From contig OZ242258.1 in NCBI GenBank assembly GCA_965207025.1, positions 2,604,001 through 2,668,000 of the forward strand: DNA of 64,000 nt, given 5' to 3'. Both the position numbers and the translations under genes were made by a program. This DNA is from Bin87 sp034423595. Its GTDB lineage: Bacteria; Chloroflexota; Dehalococcoidia; Lucifugimonadales; UBA3495. Position 1 is the first letter of the stretch. The number at the start of each line of letters is the position of its first letter. The notes beneath the pieces were generated by a model that saw only the letters and a list, made by a program, of their open reading frames with translations, was not told the origin of the DNA and ran no database searches. Below are positions 17,473 to 25,581 of this stretch, piece after piece.

Positions 17473-17826
17473 TCAGGCATCGGGGTCGAACCAGGGCTTC
17501 TCCGCTGCCTCATCCGGCCATAGGAAATCGAACCCGACGCGCAGGGCCATCTGGCGATCCAGGTCCTCGCGGTCGCCGATGTGGTAGTAGGCGTCAGCTT
17601 CGAAATCGGACTTGACGCCGGCCAGCAGGTGCTTGGCGACGGCAAAGTCCACATGGATGTCGTATTCCTCCCAAAGGGAGCGCTGGCTGGTGGGTGGGCG
17701 GTCGGAGCAACTGCCGATGAGGAATCCCTTTTCCTGGACAATGCGAACCATGTCCATGGTCAGGGGGCCGGGTGGGTCGCCCACCTCCAGCGTGCCGTCG
17801 ATGTCGAAGCTGATTAAAATTGCCAT
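17473..17826 (-). CDS. Small HAD-like hydrolase
   Basis: 117 residues beginning ILISFDIDGTLEVGDPPG, the HAD motif I with the nucleophilic aspartate and the +2 acid. GSCSDRPP is motif II (serine), K65 in VAKHLLAG fits motif III, and YYHIGDREDLDRQMA is motif IV. No cap domain is present, so it is a minimal HAD phosphatase. The substrate is not predictable. It has its own short transcription unit, convergent with pepC. Confidence 0.75.
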   Translation of the reverse strand: MAILISFDIDGTLEVGDPPGPLTMDMVRIVQEKGFLIGSCSDRPPTSQRSLWEEYDIHVDFAVAKHLLAGVKSDFEADAYYHIGDREDLDRQMALRVGFDFLWPDEAAEKPWFDPDA

Positions 17827-17903
17827 ACGCTTGTTTCCTCGGTTGCCTGGGGATCAATTGAATTGGAGATGGTGAGGTATGGTCCGGTTGGTTTCAGCCC
17901 TCG

Positions 17904-17933
17904 GTAGGGGCAGGTTTCAAACCTGCCCCTACT
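17904..17933. repeat. Hairpin repeat (gtaggggcaggtttcaaacc class)
   Basis: Near-perfect palindrome gtaggggcaggtttcaaacc then tgcccctac, same class as 17383-17412. It lies between the HAD gene and the thiolase gene, downstream of the latter on the minus strand. Confidence 0.82.
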
Positions 17934-18004
17934 ACTATTGCCACTTCTGCCTATAGGCCGGAGATTGCCACCCTAACCCGGGCGCTATCCGGTGAGTCAG
18001 CTGC

Positions 18005-19336
18005 CTAGTCCGGTGTGGCGCTCCAGACGGTGAAGTTGCCGCCCAGGGGCATGGGGCCGCCGGATACGGCGACTTCAGGCTTGACACCGGTGACGGCGCG
18101 GGCGCCGGCCCGGCCCTGGATCTGCTGGATGCAGTCGGTGTGCATCCAGAAACGGCTGCGTCCGCTGCCGATGTTGCCGCCGCTGGGCAGGATGGGGTTC
18201 GGGCCCTCGATGCTGATGTTGGTCTGGTAGAAGTCCAGCGCGTCGCCTCGCTGCATCCCACGGTAGCGCAGCCCCTCGATGTGGAACTGGTGGAACTGGG
18301 CGAAGCCGTCGTACATGTTCTCGAAGGAAAGGTCGTCGGCAGTGATGCCGGCACTCTCGTAGATCTTGCGCCCGGTGGAGTCGGTTTCGGCTTCGACTTC
18401 TTCCAGCGTGGGTGTGATGCTGCGAGGAGTGCCGCGGCTGGACGCATGGCCGAGGATATAGACCGGCTTCTGGGCCATGTCCTGGGCCTTCTCGGCGGTG
18501 GTGAAGAGGTAGGCGGCCGAGGCCATAATCGGGATGTCGTTGTCGAACAGGTTGGCCGGCTTGGCAATCCAGCGGGAGGACAGGTAGTCCTCGGGCGGGA
18601 GCTGCTCGGGGCGATGCTGGGCCCAGTAGCCTTCGGGGAAGAGCAGCCCGTTGCGGCGGGAGTTTTCCATGAAGGGGGCCATCATGTCGTGGTGCTTGCC
18701 GTACTTGGTGCAGTACTGGGCGAACTGGAGGGCCGTGCCGTAGCAGCCGGGCGCGCCCCACAGGGTGCGGCCGGGACTGAGGGCGAAGGAGCCGGGAACC
18801 TCGTTAGCCGCGCTGATGCCGCCGTGGTTGTAGCGGCCTTCCAGGTTGTGCCAGCCTTTGAGGACGAGGCAGGTGCTGGCGAGACCGTCGCCCACGGCCT
18901 GGGCCGCGATGACGATGGCGGCGGACATGCAGCCGGGGGCGTACATGGTGAACTTGACGTTGGTGAGCTCCGGCATATTCTTGAGGAGCCACTCGGAGCT
19001 GAGTTGGCCGATGCCGTCCAGCGGGTCGTCGGTGGGATTGAAGGCGTTGACCACGTCCTGAGGTACGGGGGTGTTGGCGTCCCAGTGGGCGCCGGTGGTG
19101 GTGACGGGGACGAGGACGATGCCGTCAACCTGGCTGGGATCGACGCCGGCGTCGGCGATGGCCTGTCGGCAGGCCATGATGCTCTGCGCGCCGACGGAGG
19201 TTTCGGCCCGGCCGTCCCAGCGGCGGGCGGTGGGCGAGTGGCCGATGCCGACGGCGGCGACCTTGCCGCGGTGGGGCCAGACACCCTGGCCCTCGGTGGA
19301 GCGGTACATTGATTCTGGCGCCATTTGAGTGGTCAT
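18005..19336 (-). CDS. Thiolase-family protein (SCP-x/lipid-transfer type)
   Basis: 443 residues with the non-classical thiolase pattern seen in sterol and hopanoid side-chain degradation. The start region has VAAVGIGHSPTARRWDGR; the candidate nucleophile C151 is in MYAPGCMSAAIVIAAQ; GHASSRGTPRS and FENMYDGFAQFHQFHIEGL are the family central blocks; GGNIGSGRSRFWMHTDCIQQ matches the H/C-containing C-terminal loop. These proteins normally work with a DUF35 OB-fold partner, and one lies immediately upstream at 19427-19837. Predicted to cleave or condense acyl-CoA; substrate unknown. Confidence 0.85.
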   Translation of the reverse strand: MTTQMAPESMYRSTEGQGVWPHRGKVAAVGIGHSPTARRWDGRAETSVGAQSIMACRQAIADAGVDPSQVDGIVLVPVTTTGAHWDANTPVPQDVVNAFNPTDDPLDGIGQLSSEWLLKNMPELTNVKFTMYAPGCMSAAIVIAAQAVGDGLASTCLVLKGWHNLEGRYNHGGISAANEVPGSFALSPGRTLWGAPGCYGTALQFAQYCTKYGKHHDMMAPFMENSRRNGLLFPEGYWAQHRPEQLPPEDYLSSRWIAKPANLFDNDIPIMASAAYLFTTAEKAQDMAQKPVYILGHASSRGTPRSITPTLEEVEAETDSTGRKIYESAGITADDLSFENMYDGFAQFHQFHIEGLRYRGMQRGDALDFYQTNISIEGPNPILPSGGNIGSGRSRFWMHTDCIQQIQGRAGARAVTGVKPEVAVSGGPMPLGGNFTVWSATPD

Positions 19337-19375
19337 ATCTCACTCCTTAGATTTGCAGACTTTTGCGGAGGGAAC

Positions 19376-19411
19376 CCCCTCACCCCAGCCCTCTCCCGCC
19401 AGGGAGAGGGA
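19376..19411. repeat. Palindromic interspersed repeat (ccctcacccc... class)
   Basis: Reads ccctcaccccagccctctcc, then cgccagggagaggga. It separates the thiolase gene from its DUF35 partner, so it lies inside a probable operon. Confidence 0.85.
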
Positions 19412-19426
19412 GCTTTCAGGCATACA

Positions 19427-19837
19427 CTATTCGACCAGCACCCACTCGGGAACCTTCTGGCCGTTGGCGGTCTCCTCAAAGATGACGCGGACGGCGGCGC
19501 CAACGGGAACCTCATCGGGCGGAACTCCCGGCAGGTGGGAGTACATGAGGATGCCGGGGTCTTCGTCCAGCATGATGACGGCCAGGTTGAAGGGGAGGTC
19601 TTCTTTCAGGGACGCCACCGGGCAGTCGTACACCACGCAGTAGTTGTAGATGGTGCCGCGGCCGCTCATTTCCTTCCAGACGACGCTCTCACCCTCGCCG
19701 CAGATTTCACTGGCGGGACGGGGCGGGAAATACAGGCGATCACTGCCAGTGCAAGACTGCACCACCAGACGGCCTTCGTTGGCGGCGTCAAAGAAAGGTT
19801 TGTTAAAATCGTCGGGCACGACACCCTGTTTGACCAT
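19427..19837 (-). CDS. OB-fold (DUF35/ChsH2-like) thiolase partner with degenerate zinc ribbon
   Basis: 136 residues from the ATG at 19837, preceded by GGGGGA. DUF35 proteins hold an N-terminal rubredoxin-like zinc ribbon and a C-terminal OB fold that binds the thiolase and acyl-CoA. Here the ribbon reads VVQSCTGSDRLYFPPRP then ASEICGEGE: the FPPRP signature is kept, but only two of the four expected cysteines remain. The OB part includes GRGTIYNYCVVY and PFNLAVIMLDEDPG. First gene of a likely two-gene operon with the thiolase. Confidence 0.82.
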   Translation of the reverse strand: MVKQGVVPDDFNKPFFDAANEGRLVVQSCTGSDRLYFPPRPASEICGEGESVVWKEMSGRGTIYNYCVVYDCPVASLKEDLPFNLAVIMLDEDPGILMYSHLPGVPPDEVPVGAAVRVIFEETANGQKVPEWVLVE

Positions 19838-20013
19838 GGTTTCCCCCAATCTAATCCTAAAATACGGGCCGACAAATCCCGGCGTTGTCCGCCGGGAAAA
19901 GTGCCGGAATCGGATGATTTTCTGGCGCAAAGATTATGCGGGAATGGCCGGCGTGTCAAGTTGGCGGGGAATGGATAACAGTTCAGACTTGAGGCATCCG
20001 TTTCACGCCAAAG

Positions 20014-20113
20014 TCGTCATACCGGCGAAAGCCGGTATCCAGGAAATCCTTGCCCTATTCAACGTTGCTGATGCTATGAGTTTCTGGATTCCTGCTTCCG
20101 CAGGAATGACGGG
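20014..20113. repeat. Interspersed repeat (gaaagccggtatccag ... aggaatgacggg)
   Basis: Second full copy of the element at 11851-11951: gtcataccggcgaaagccgg at the left, ttctggattcctgcttccgc plus aggaatgacggg at the right. It fills most of the 19838-20194 gap, where no gene is seen. Confidence 0.8.
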
Positions 20114-20194
20114 CTAGAGGCAAAAATATGAACCAAGTATGAACGGTTACTATGCCGATTCAGGTAATGCCTGAGCGGGCTCGGCGTGTTGTGG

Positions 20195-20434
20195 TCAAAC
20201 AGGATTTTCAATCTTCACCTTAGCGTCAAGGCCTTTTACCTCGTGCTCGAGTACAGTTCGGACCTGCGAATCTGTAACTCCGGGAAACCAGCCCAGGAAC
20301 TCCTTGACGGTGGAGCCTTCGGCAAGATTTCCGAACAAGGCGGATACCGGAACTCTGGTGCCGGTGAAAACCCACGCTCCGCTGAGCCGGCCTGGCACGC
20401 TTTCGACAGCTGGGCAAGTACTCCAGTCAGTCAT
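20195..20434 (-). CDS. DUF433-family protein (solitary antitoxin-like)
   Basis: 79 residues; the start at 20434 has GAGGTGACAAC before the ATG. DUF433 proteins have a winged/HTH fold and usually act as antitoxins next to a DUF5615 (PIN-like) toxin. The core GAWVFTGTRVPVSALFGNL then STVKEFLGWFPGVTDSQV is the classic DUF433 pattern. No partner is visible on either side, so it is an orphan or a remnant. The last residues EVKGLDAKVKIENPV look natural. Confidence 0.78.
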   Translation of the reverse strand: MTDWSTCPAVESVPGRLSGAWVFTGTRVPVSALFGNLAEGSTVKEFLGWFPGVTDSQVRTVLEHEVKGLDAKVKIENPV

Positions 20435-21115
20435 GTTGTCACCTCGCATGGCTACGACGGGTATTGTTATACCCACCGGATGCCAGTACGTGGATAGTAT
20501 AAACGCCGGCACGCAACGGGCGTTAACCCTACGGTTTCAACGCGGCGTTCCGAGTCGGGTTTTTGCCGTCCGTTCAGGTTATTGATGCCGGTGCGTTCCT
20601 CCTATAGGCTGCTGATTTTGGCGTCAGGTTAGTGGTTCGGGTTGCGTGTCGGAGCACGGCCAACACTGTTTTTCGCTTGCGCAGAAAGTTGGAGTCCTAA
20701 GGTTCCGTGTACCCGCAGTTCTCCGACTCGATGAGCCATAGCTTTGCGGCACGGGGCGGTGGTGACACCCGCCGGGTTCCGGGAGCATAATCGCTGAATA
20801 AGACGATCCTAGGCCCCAGGGGAACCGATTCTGCTGTTTGGTACCGACAGGCCGTTGAGCGACCCGAACCTAATTGACACCTCGCTAGATTGAGTAGTTT
20901 GGTGAGACGCCGCTGCTAGCGATGCGGCGACCTCGCGCGGCGCTCGAGCACGTTGCGGGGAACCTGACGTATGTAGGATAGAATGCGGGCGCGTGTTGGG
21001 GAAAGGGGCGGGGTGTCACATTGTCAGAATCAAATTTTCACATCGATGCACAGGATTTACAGAGAACGGGGCGGGTTTGAAACCCGCCCCTACGTCGGAG
21101 GGAGGGGACGGGCGT
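20435..21115. other. Gene-free stretch of about 680 bp
   Basis: Both strands are broken by stops and no convincing protein, tRNA, RNase P, tmRNA or SRP RNA signature is seen. A hairpin repeat of the gtaggggcgggtttgaaacc class occupies 21066-21093. Base composition is similar to the flanks. It could be a decayed gene or an unrecognised structured RNA. Confidence 0.4.
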
Positions 21116-22213
21116 TCAGTCGGCTGGGGTGGCTACTGTAGCGTCCTGGAAGTGGGGCATTACTTCGGTGGCGAATAGCTCGATGGAGCGCATTACCTTG
21201 TTGTGGGGCAGGCCGGCGAAGCCGAAGTTGCCGAAGACGTGGTTGATGCCCGCTTCCTGCACCTGCTTGAGCCGCTCGGCGACCACCTCGGGGGTGCCGC
21301 GAAGGGGAGGCAGGCCGGCGTGGCCGACGTCGTCGCGGCGTTCGCGATCCTGCTGGCGGTTGGCCCAGTGTTCGTAGCCCCGGGCGATCTTGCCGTTTTT
21401 GTCCATGGGCATCCCAATGGGCGCGCCGTTGGAGCCAGACGACCGGAGGACGCGGGAGGAGAAGTCCTCCAGGCCGACGGGGTCGCGCTCGGCTTCCTCC
21501 ATGGTGGGAGCGACGTAGATGGACTTGGACATGGGCGGGTCGAGGTGCGCGTGGGGGTAGCCGTACTCGTCCATCCGGTCGCGCCAGCGCTGGATGACCT
21601 GGGGCGCCTGGCCGAGGATGTCGGTGGGCCCACCGGTGATGACCTGGATCTGGCGGCTGGCGGCGAAGTCGATGCTGGCCGGGCTGGTGCTGACGGCCTG
21701 GAACAGGGGCGGATAGGGCTTTTGCACGGGCTTGGGGAGCACCCAGAGGTCATCGACGTTGGTGTACTTGCCGTGGTAGGTGAGGCGTTCCTCGGTCCAT
21801 GCCTTGATGATGACATCGACGGCTTCCTGGAACCGTTCGCGGCTGGTGTCGATGTCGATGCCCACGCCGTCGAACTCCTGCTGCTGATAACCAGCGCCGA
21901 TGCCGAAGTTGATGCGTCCGTTGCTGATCACATCCAGCATGGCCACTTCCTCGGCCACCAGGACGGGATTGTGCAGGGGCAGGACGATGACCGCAGTGCC
22001 GATGCGGATGTTTTTGGTGCGTCCGGCGACGGCGCCGAGGAACGACCAGATGCCGCTGAGCAGGCCGTGGCGGGAGAAACGGTGCTCGCCCAGCCACGCC
22101 TCATCAAGGCCGGCTTCGTCGGCGAAGGCAATCTGCTCCAGAGCGTCGTTGAGGGCCTGGGGCGGCGTGAAGTCTTCATGGTAGGGAACGATGGTGAAGA
22201 TTCCGAACTGCAT
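21116..22213 (-). CDS. LLM-class (luciferase-like, F420/FMN-dependent) oxidoreductase
   Basis: 365 residues; the start at 22213 has AGGAGG upstream. TIM-barrel flavin-dependent family. Visible features: MQFGIFTIVPYHEDF, DEAWLGEHRFSRHG, the alkanal-monooxygenase-like RIGTAVIVLPLHNPVLVAEE, LDVISNGRINFGIGAGYQQQEF, and SREREF-like RERFQEAVDVIIKAW. The C-terminal GTPEVVAERLKQVQEAGINH with FGNFGFAGLPH is typical. Whether FMN or F420 is used cannot be decided here. Substrate unknown. Confidence 0.88.
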   Translation of the reverse strand: MQFGIFTIVPYHEDFTPPQALNDALEQIAFADEAGLDEAWLGEHRFSRHGLLSGIWSFLGAVAGRTKNIRIGTAVIVLPLHNPVLVAEEVAMLDVISNGRINFGIGAGYQQQEFDGVGIDIDTSRERFQEAVDVIIKAWTEERLTYHGKYTNVDDLWVLPKPVQKPYPPLFQAVSTSPASIDFAASRQIQVITGGPTDILGQAPQVIQRWRDRMDEYGYPHAHLDPPMSKSIYVAPTMEEAERDPVGLEDFSSRVLRSSGSNGAPIGMPMDKNGKIARGYEHWANRQQDRERRDDVGHAGLPPLRGTPEVVAERLKQVQEAGINHVFGNFGFAGLPHNKVMRSIELFATEVMPHFQDATVATPAD

Positions 22214-22275
22214 GGGGGCCTCCTGTGGGTGATTGCGTAATGAATGGCGCAACTGTAACACATTGGGGTGATCCC

Positions 22276-22286
22276 CCCTCACCCCA
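22276..22286. repeat. 11-bp target-site duplication, left
   Basis: ccctcacccca, directly repeated at 23620-23630 on the other side of the IS element. It is the first part of an interspersed palindrome that the IS interrupted. Confidence 0.9.
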
Positions 22287-23619
22287 CTGACAAGGGTATG
22301 TAAAGGCTAAAACTGGCTCGGCGCTTAACTTGGGAAGGCGCCGGGCTTTCCGGCATTCTGGGTGTGTCGAAACCAGGTGCCGGAGGTCCCCCATGCGCCT
22401 TCCCAGAGAATGCTATCAGATGCAAAAAACGATTGAAACGCATTTACCTCACCTCTCCCAGCCACAATTGACCGGCTTGGCAATGTGGGTCTGCGGGGCC
22501 ATCCTGGCGGGCAGCGCCTGCCAGAACGCCGTGGCCTCGGCTCTCTCCGCCAAGGGCAACTGGAACAGCTTGCGCCAGTACATTCGCCAGTGGCTCTACG
22601 ATGGCAGCGACCGGGCCCGTCCCTGCCGGACTGAGTTGGACGTTACGCTCTGCTTCGCGCCCCTGCTGCGGTGGGTTTTGGCCCTGTGGCGCTCCGAACG
22701 CCTGGCCCTGGCCATCGACCCCACGCTCAAGGGCGACCAGACCACCGCCATCGTCATCAGCGGCCTCTACCGCAGTTGCGCCATTCCCGTGGCCTGGCGC
22801 ATCCTCAAAGCCAATCAGAAGGGATCCTGGTCGGACCCCATCGTGGAACTGCTCAAGCAACTGGCTCCGGCGGTTACGGAGGGAATGACCGTCATCGTGC
22901 TCTGCGACCGGGGCATTGCCAGCCCCAAGCTCTGGAACCAGATACGAGAGCAGGGCTGGCATCCTGGTATGCGCTACCGGAAGAACATCACCTTCTGCGC
23001 CGACGGCGGCAAACGCCTGCCCGCCCAGCGCTTCGTTTCCCAGCCAGACACCGCCTGGATCGGCCAGGGCACCGCCTTCAGCACCCCCGAGGCCAAGCGC
23101 CGCTGCACTCTCGTGGTGGTCTGGTACCTCGAACAGGAAGAACCCTGGATCATCCTCACCGACCTGCCGCCCGACAAGGTGGGACCCAGTTGGTACGCGC
23201 TGCGCTTCTGGATCGAACTGGGCTTCAAGGCCCTCAAGAGCCTGGGCTGGAAGTGGGACAAGACCCGGCGCACCGACCCAGACCGCGTCTCCCGCCACTG
23301 GCTGGTGCTCTCGGTGGCCACCCTGCTGTCCCTGGCCTATGGCACCAGGGTCGAGGACGCCTACGACCGCAACATTGACCCAGGCAACCTGCGCACGCCG
23401 CCCAAGACGCCGGTTCCCGTACATCGCAACCCCTGGCGCCGGACGGGCCGCACCGTCAGCGTGATCCGCCACGGCATGGAACGCCTCCGGCGATTGCTCA
23501 TCCAAGGCCGCCTCTGGACCCAACTCTGGCTGTTGCCAGAGCCTTGGCCCGAACCCAAGTCCAACCTGGAGATTACTCACCATGCGCCTACCTAAAAACG
23601 TCTTACATACCCTTGTCAG
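22287..23619 (+). mobile_element. Intact IS4-family insertion sequence, 1333 bp
   Basis: Bounded by perfect 17-bp terminal inverted repeats: CTGACAAGGGTATGTAA at the left end, and its reverse complement ending at 23619. Flanked by an 11-bp direct target duplication (ccctcacccca), a size normal for IS4. It carries one full-length transposase gene. The insertion split a copy of the ccctcaccccagccctctcc palindrome that is otherwise intact (22276-22286 plus 23620-23655). The perfect ends and duplication suggest a recent and possibly still active insertion. Confidence 0.95.
22393..23595 (+). CDS. IS4-family DDE transposase
   Basis: 400 residues from the ATG at 22393, which has GGAGG 9 bases upstream. 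The catalytic acids are in LALAIDPTLKGDQT (first D), TVIVLCDRGIASPKLW (second D) and YALRFWIELGFKALK. The last contains the IS4 signature Y-(2)-R-(3)-E-(6)-K exactly. The DDE domain is interrupted by a beta-rich insertion between the second D and the E, as usual for this family. The frame is undamaged. Confidence 0.94.
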   Translation: MRLPRECYQMQKTIETHLPHLSQPQLTGLAMWVCGAILAGSACQNAVASALSAKGNWNSLRQYIRQWLYDGSDRARPCRTELDVTLCFAPLLRWVLALWRSERLALAIDPTLKGDQTTAIVISGLYRSCAIPVAWRILKANQKGSWSDPIVELLKQLAPAVTEGMTVIVLCDRGIASPKLWNQIREQGWHPGMRYRKNITFCADGGKRLPAQRFVSQPDTAWIGQGTAFSTPEAKRRCTLVVVWYLEQEEPWIILTDLPPDKVGPSWYALRFWIELGFKALKSLGWKWDKTRRTDPDRVSRHWLVLSVATLLSLAYGTRVEDAYDRNIDPGNLRTPPKTPVPVHRNPWRRTGRTVSVIRHGMERLRRLLIQGRLWTQLWLLPEPWPEPKSNLEITHHAPT

Positions 23620-23690
23620 CCCTCACCCCAGCCCTCTCCCACAAGGGGAGAGGGGGCGTCCTTCGACAGGCTCAGGATGAGCGGGGCGTT
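23620..23690. repeat. Right target duplication, interrupted palindrome, and cttcgacaggctcagg unit
   Basis: 23620-23630 is the right copy of the 11-bp target duplication. 23620-23655 is the continuing ccctcaccccagccctctcc/ggggagaggg palindrome, and 23657-23682 is the cgtccttcgacaggctcagg unit. These overlap the 3' end of the ABC permease gene on the minus strand. Confidence 0.85.
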
Positions 23691-24583
23691 GGTGCGGTGC
23701 GGGGATCGAGCAGATCCCGCAGTCCATCGCCCAACAGGTTGAACCCCAGCACCGCGACGAAAATGGCCATTCCGGGCAGCAGCAGGAGGCGCGGTTCGGT
23801 TTGCAAGTGGGGGCGGGCGTCGTTGAGCATTGCGCCCCATTCCGGCGTGGGCGGTTGAGCGCCCAATCCCAGGAAGTTCAGGCCGGCGATGCCCAGGATA
23901 ATCCAGCCGACATCGAGGGAGGCGATCACGACGATTGGGCCGAGGATGTTGGGCGTGATGTGCCGCAGGATGATGCGGAGGTTGCCGGCTCCGGCAGCCC
24001 GCGCCGCCGTCACATACTCCATTTGCCGCGCCCCCAGGGTAACACCGCGAATGATGCGGGCATGACCCACCCACCAGACCGCGCCGGCCGCCAGGAGCAC
24101 GTTGAACAGGCCGGGCCCCAAGGCTCCGGCTACGGCGATAGCCAGGATCAGCGAAGGGAACGCCAGCAGCAGGTCCACTACGCCCATCAGCGCCGTGTCC
24201 AGCCAGCCGCCATGGTATCCGGACAGTACGCCCACCGTCAGCGCGATGGTCATGCTCAGGGCCAAGGTGGCGGCGGCGGCCAGGAGGGTCATGCGCGCCC
24301 CGTGGACGATCCGACTGAAGGTGTCCCGACCCAAATGGTCGGTGCCCAGAAAGTGTTCCGGCGACGGAGAAAGCAACCTTTCCGGCAGATCGATCTGGGT
24401 AGGATCATCCAGGGGGAGCCAGGGCGACAGCAACCCCGCAAGCAGCAGGGACACCACCACCGCCAACCCCAACGCAGTTCCGGGCTCTCGTAGCAGCGCC
24501 ATCCACCGTCGCCGCTGGCGTGATCCACCGGTCGGAGCGAAGGTGGCAACGCCACCCTCCACATGTTGAGCGTCAGCAGCCAT
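23672..24583 (-). CDS. ABC transporter permease, DppC/NikC type
   Basis: 303 residues; inner-membrane subunit of a peptide/nickel-type importer. It has one N-terminal helix, then FLGTDHLGRDTFSRIVHGAR (the DppC signature) and about five more helices. The ATPase-contact EAA-like loop is VTAARAAGAGNLRIILRHI, followed by PNILGPIVVIASLDVGW. The start is 6 bp downstream of the DppB-type gene, so the two are co-transcribed. No ATPase genes follow: the downstream side is occupied by repeats and the IS element. Confidence 0.9.
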   Translation of the reverse strand: MAADAQHVEGGVATFAPTGGSRQRRRWMALLREPGTALGLAVVVSLLLAGLLSPWLPLDDPTQIDLPERLLSPSPEHFLGTDHLGRDTFSRIVHGARMTLLAAAATLALSMTIALTVGVLSGYHGGWLDTALMGVVDLLLAFPSLILAIAVAGALGPGLFNVLLAAGAVWWVGHARIIRGVTLGARQMEYVTAARAAGAGNLRIILRHITPNILGPIVVIASLDVGWIILGIAGLNFLGLGAQPPTPEWGAMLNDARPHLQTEPRLLLLPGMAIFVAVLGFNLLGDGLRDLLDPRTAPTPRSS

Positions 24584-24589
24584 CAGTCG

Positions 24590-25537
24590 TTACATCTCGT
24601 CGCGCCCGAAGCGCAGGCGCGGATCTGACACGCGCAGGGCTACGTCGGCGGCCAGGTTGACCAGCAGAACCACCACCGCGATGTAGGCGACAAAGCCCTG
24701 CACCACCGGGTAGTCCCGGGTTACGGCCGCTCCCACCATCAGCTGACCCAAGCCGGGCCAGGTGAAGATGGTCTCGACTATGACGGCCCCGCTGAGCAGG
24801 TAGCCCAGGTTCACGCCGGTGGCCCCGATGGCCGGCAGCAGCGCGTTGCGGAGCGCGTGTCGGAAGGCAACGGTCTGTTCCGACAGCCCCTTGGCCCGCG
24901 CCGTTCGAATGTAGTCCTGTCCCAGGGTTTCCAGCATACTGGCGCGAATCAGACGCATCAGTTGCGCCATGGGAGCCAGGGACAGCGCGACGGCCGGCAA
25001 CACGACTTGGGAAGCCGAGCCGTATCCCAGGGCAGGCAGCCATGACAGTTTCACCGCAAACAGGATGATCAGGCCGTAGGCCAGGGCGTAGGATGGCGCC
25101 GCCGCGCCCACCAACGCCGCCAGCCGCGCCACGGCATCTACGGCGCCGCCCCTTCGACGGGCGGATAGTATGCCCATCGGCACCGCCACCACCAGCGCCA
25201 GGCCCAGGGCGGTCGCCGTGAGCAGAGCCGTCGGGACGGTGCGGCGGGCCAACTGGGAGGCCACGGGCTGTTCGGTAACATAGGACTGGCCCATGTCGCC
25301 GACTAGCGCCCGCGACACCCAACGGGCGTATTGCACCGGCAGAGAAGCGTCCAAGCCGAGTTCGACGCGCATGGCCGCCACCTCCGCGGGGTTGGGCAAC
25401 TGGCCCGGGTTGCGCTGGCGCAGCACAATCTCGGCCGGGTCTCCCGGGGCCAGATTCAGCAACGCGAAGCTGACCGCCGAGATGCCCAGGAGCAGCAGAG
25501 GCAGTGTGGCCAGTCGTCGGGCCAGGTATGCTCCCAT
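24590..25537 (-). CDS. ABC transporter permease, DppB/NikB type
   Basis: 315 residues. The N-terminus MGAYLARRLATLPLLLLGIS and the periplasmic start LAPGDPAEIVLRQRNPGQLP are typical of DppB-like permeases. The EAA-like loop is DYIRTARAKGLSEQTVAFRH, followed by ALRNALLPAIGATGVNLGYL. It should form the heterodimeric channel with the next gene. It lies 44 bp downstream of the lipoprotein gene 25582-27318, in the operon headed by the cobalamin riboswitch. Confidence 0.9.
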   Translation of the reverse strand: MGAYLARRLATLPLLLLGISAVSFALLNLAPGDPAEIVLRQRNPGQLPNPAEVAAMRVELGLDASLPVQYARWVSRALVGDMGQSYVTEQPVASQLARRTVPTALLTATALGLALVVAVPMGILSARRRGGAVDAVARLAALVGAAAPSYALAYGLIILFAVKLSWLPALGYGSASQVVLPAVALSLAPMAQLMRLIRASMLETLGQDYIRTARAKGLSEQTVAFRHALRNALLPAIGATGVNLGYLLSGAVIVETIFTWPGLGQLMVGAAVTRDYPVVQGFVAYIAVVVLLVNLAADVALRVSDPRLRFGRDEM

Positions 25538-25581
25538 GCCGGTAACGGTCTATTACCAGTCAGGAAAACCGGAATTGAACG

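Noticed and set aside
18140..19312. 390-codon frame antisense to the thiolase
   Set aside because: Shadow of a gene with conserved thiolase motifs; no start signal and Gly/Val-rich composition.
20585..21000. tmRNA, RNase P RNA or 6S RNA
   Set aside because: The conserved core elements of these RNAs were not found on either strand.
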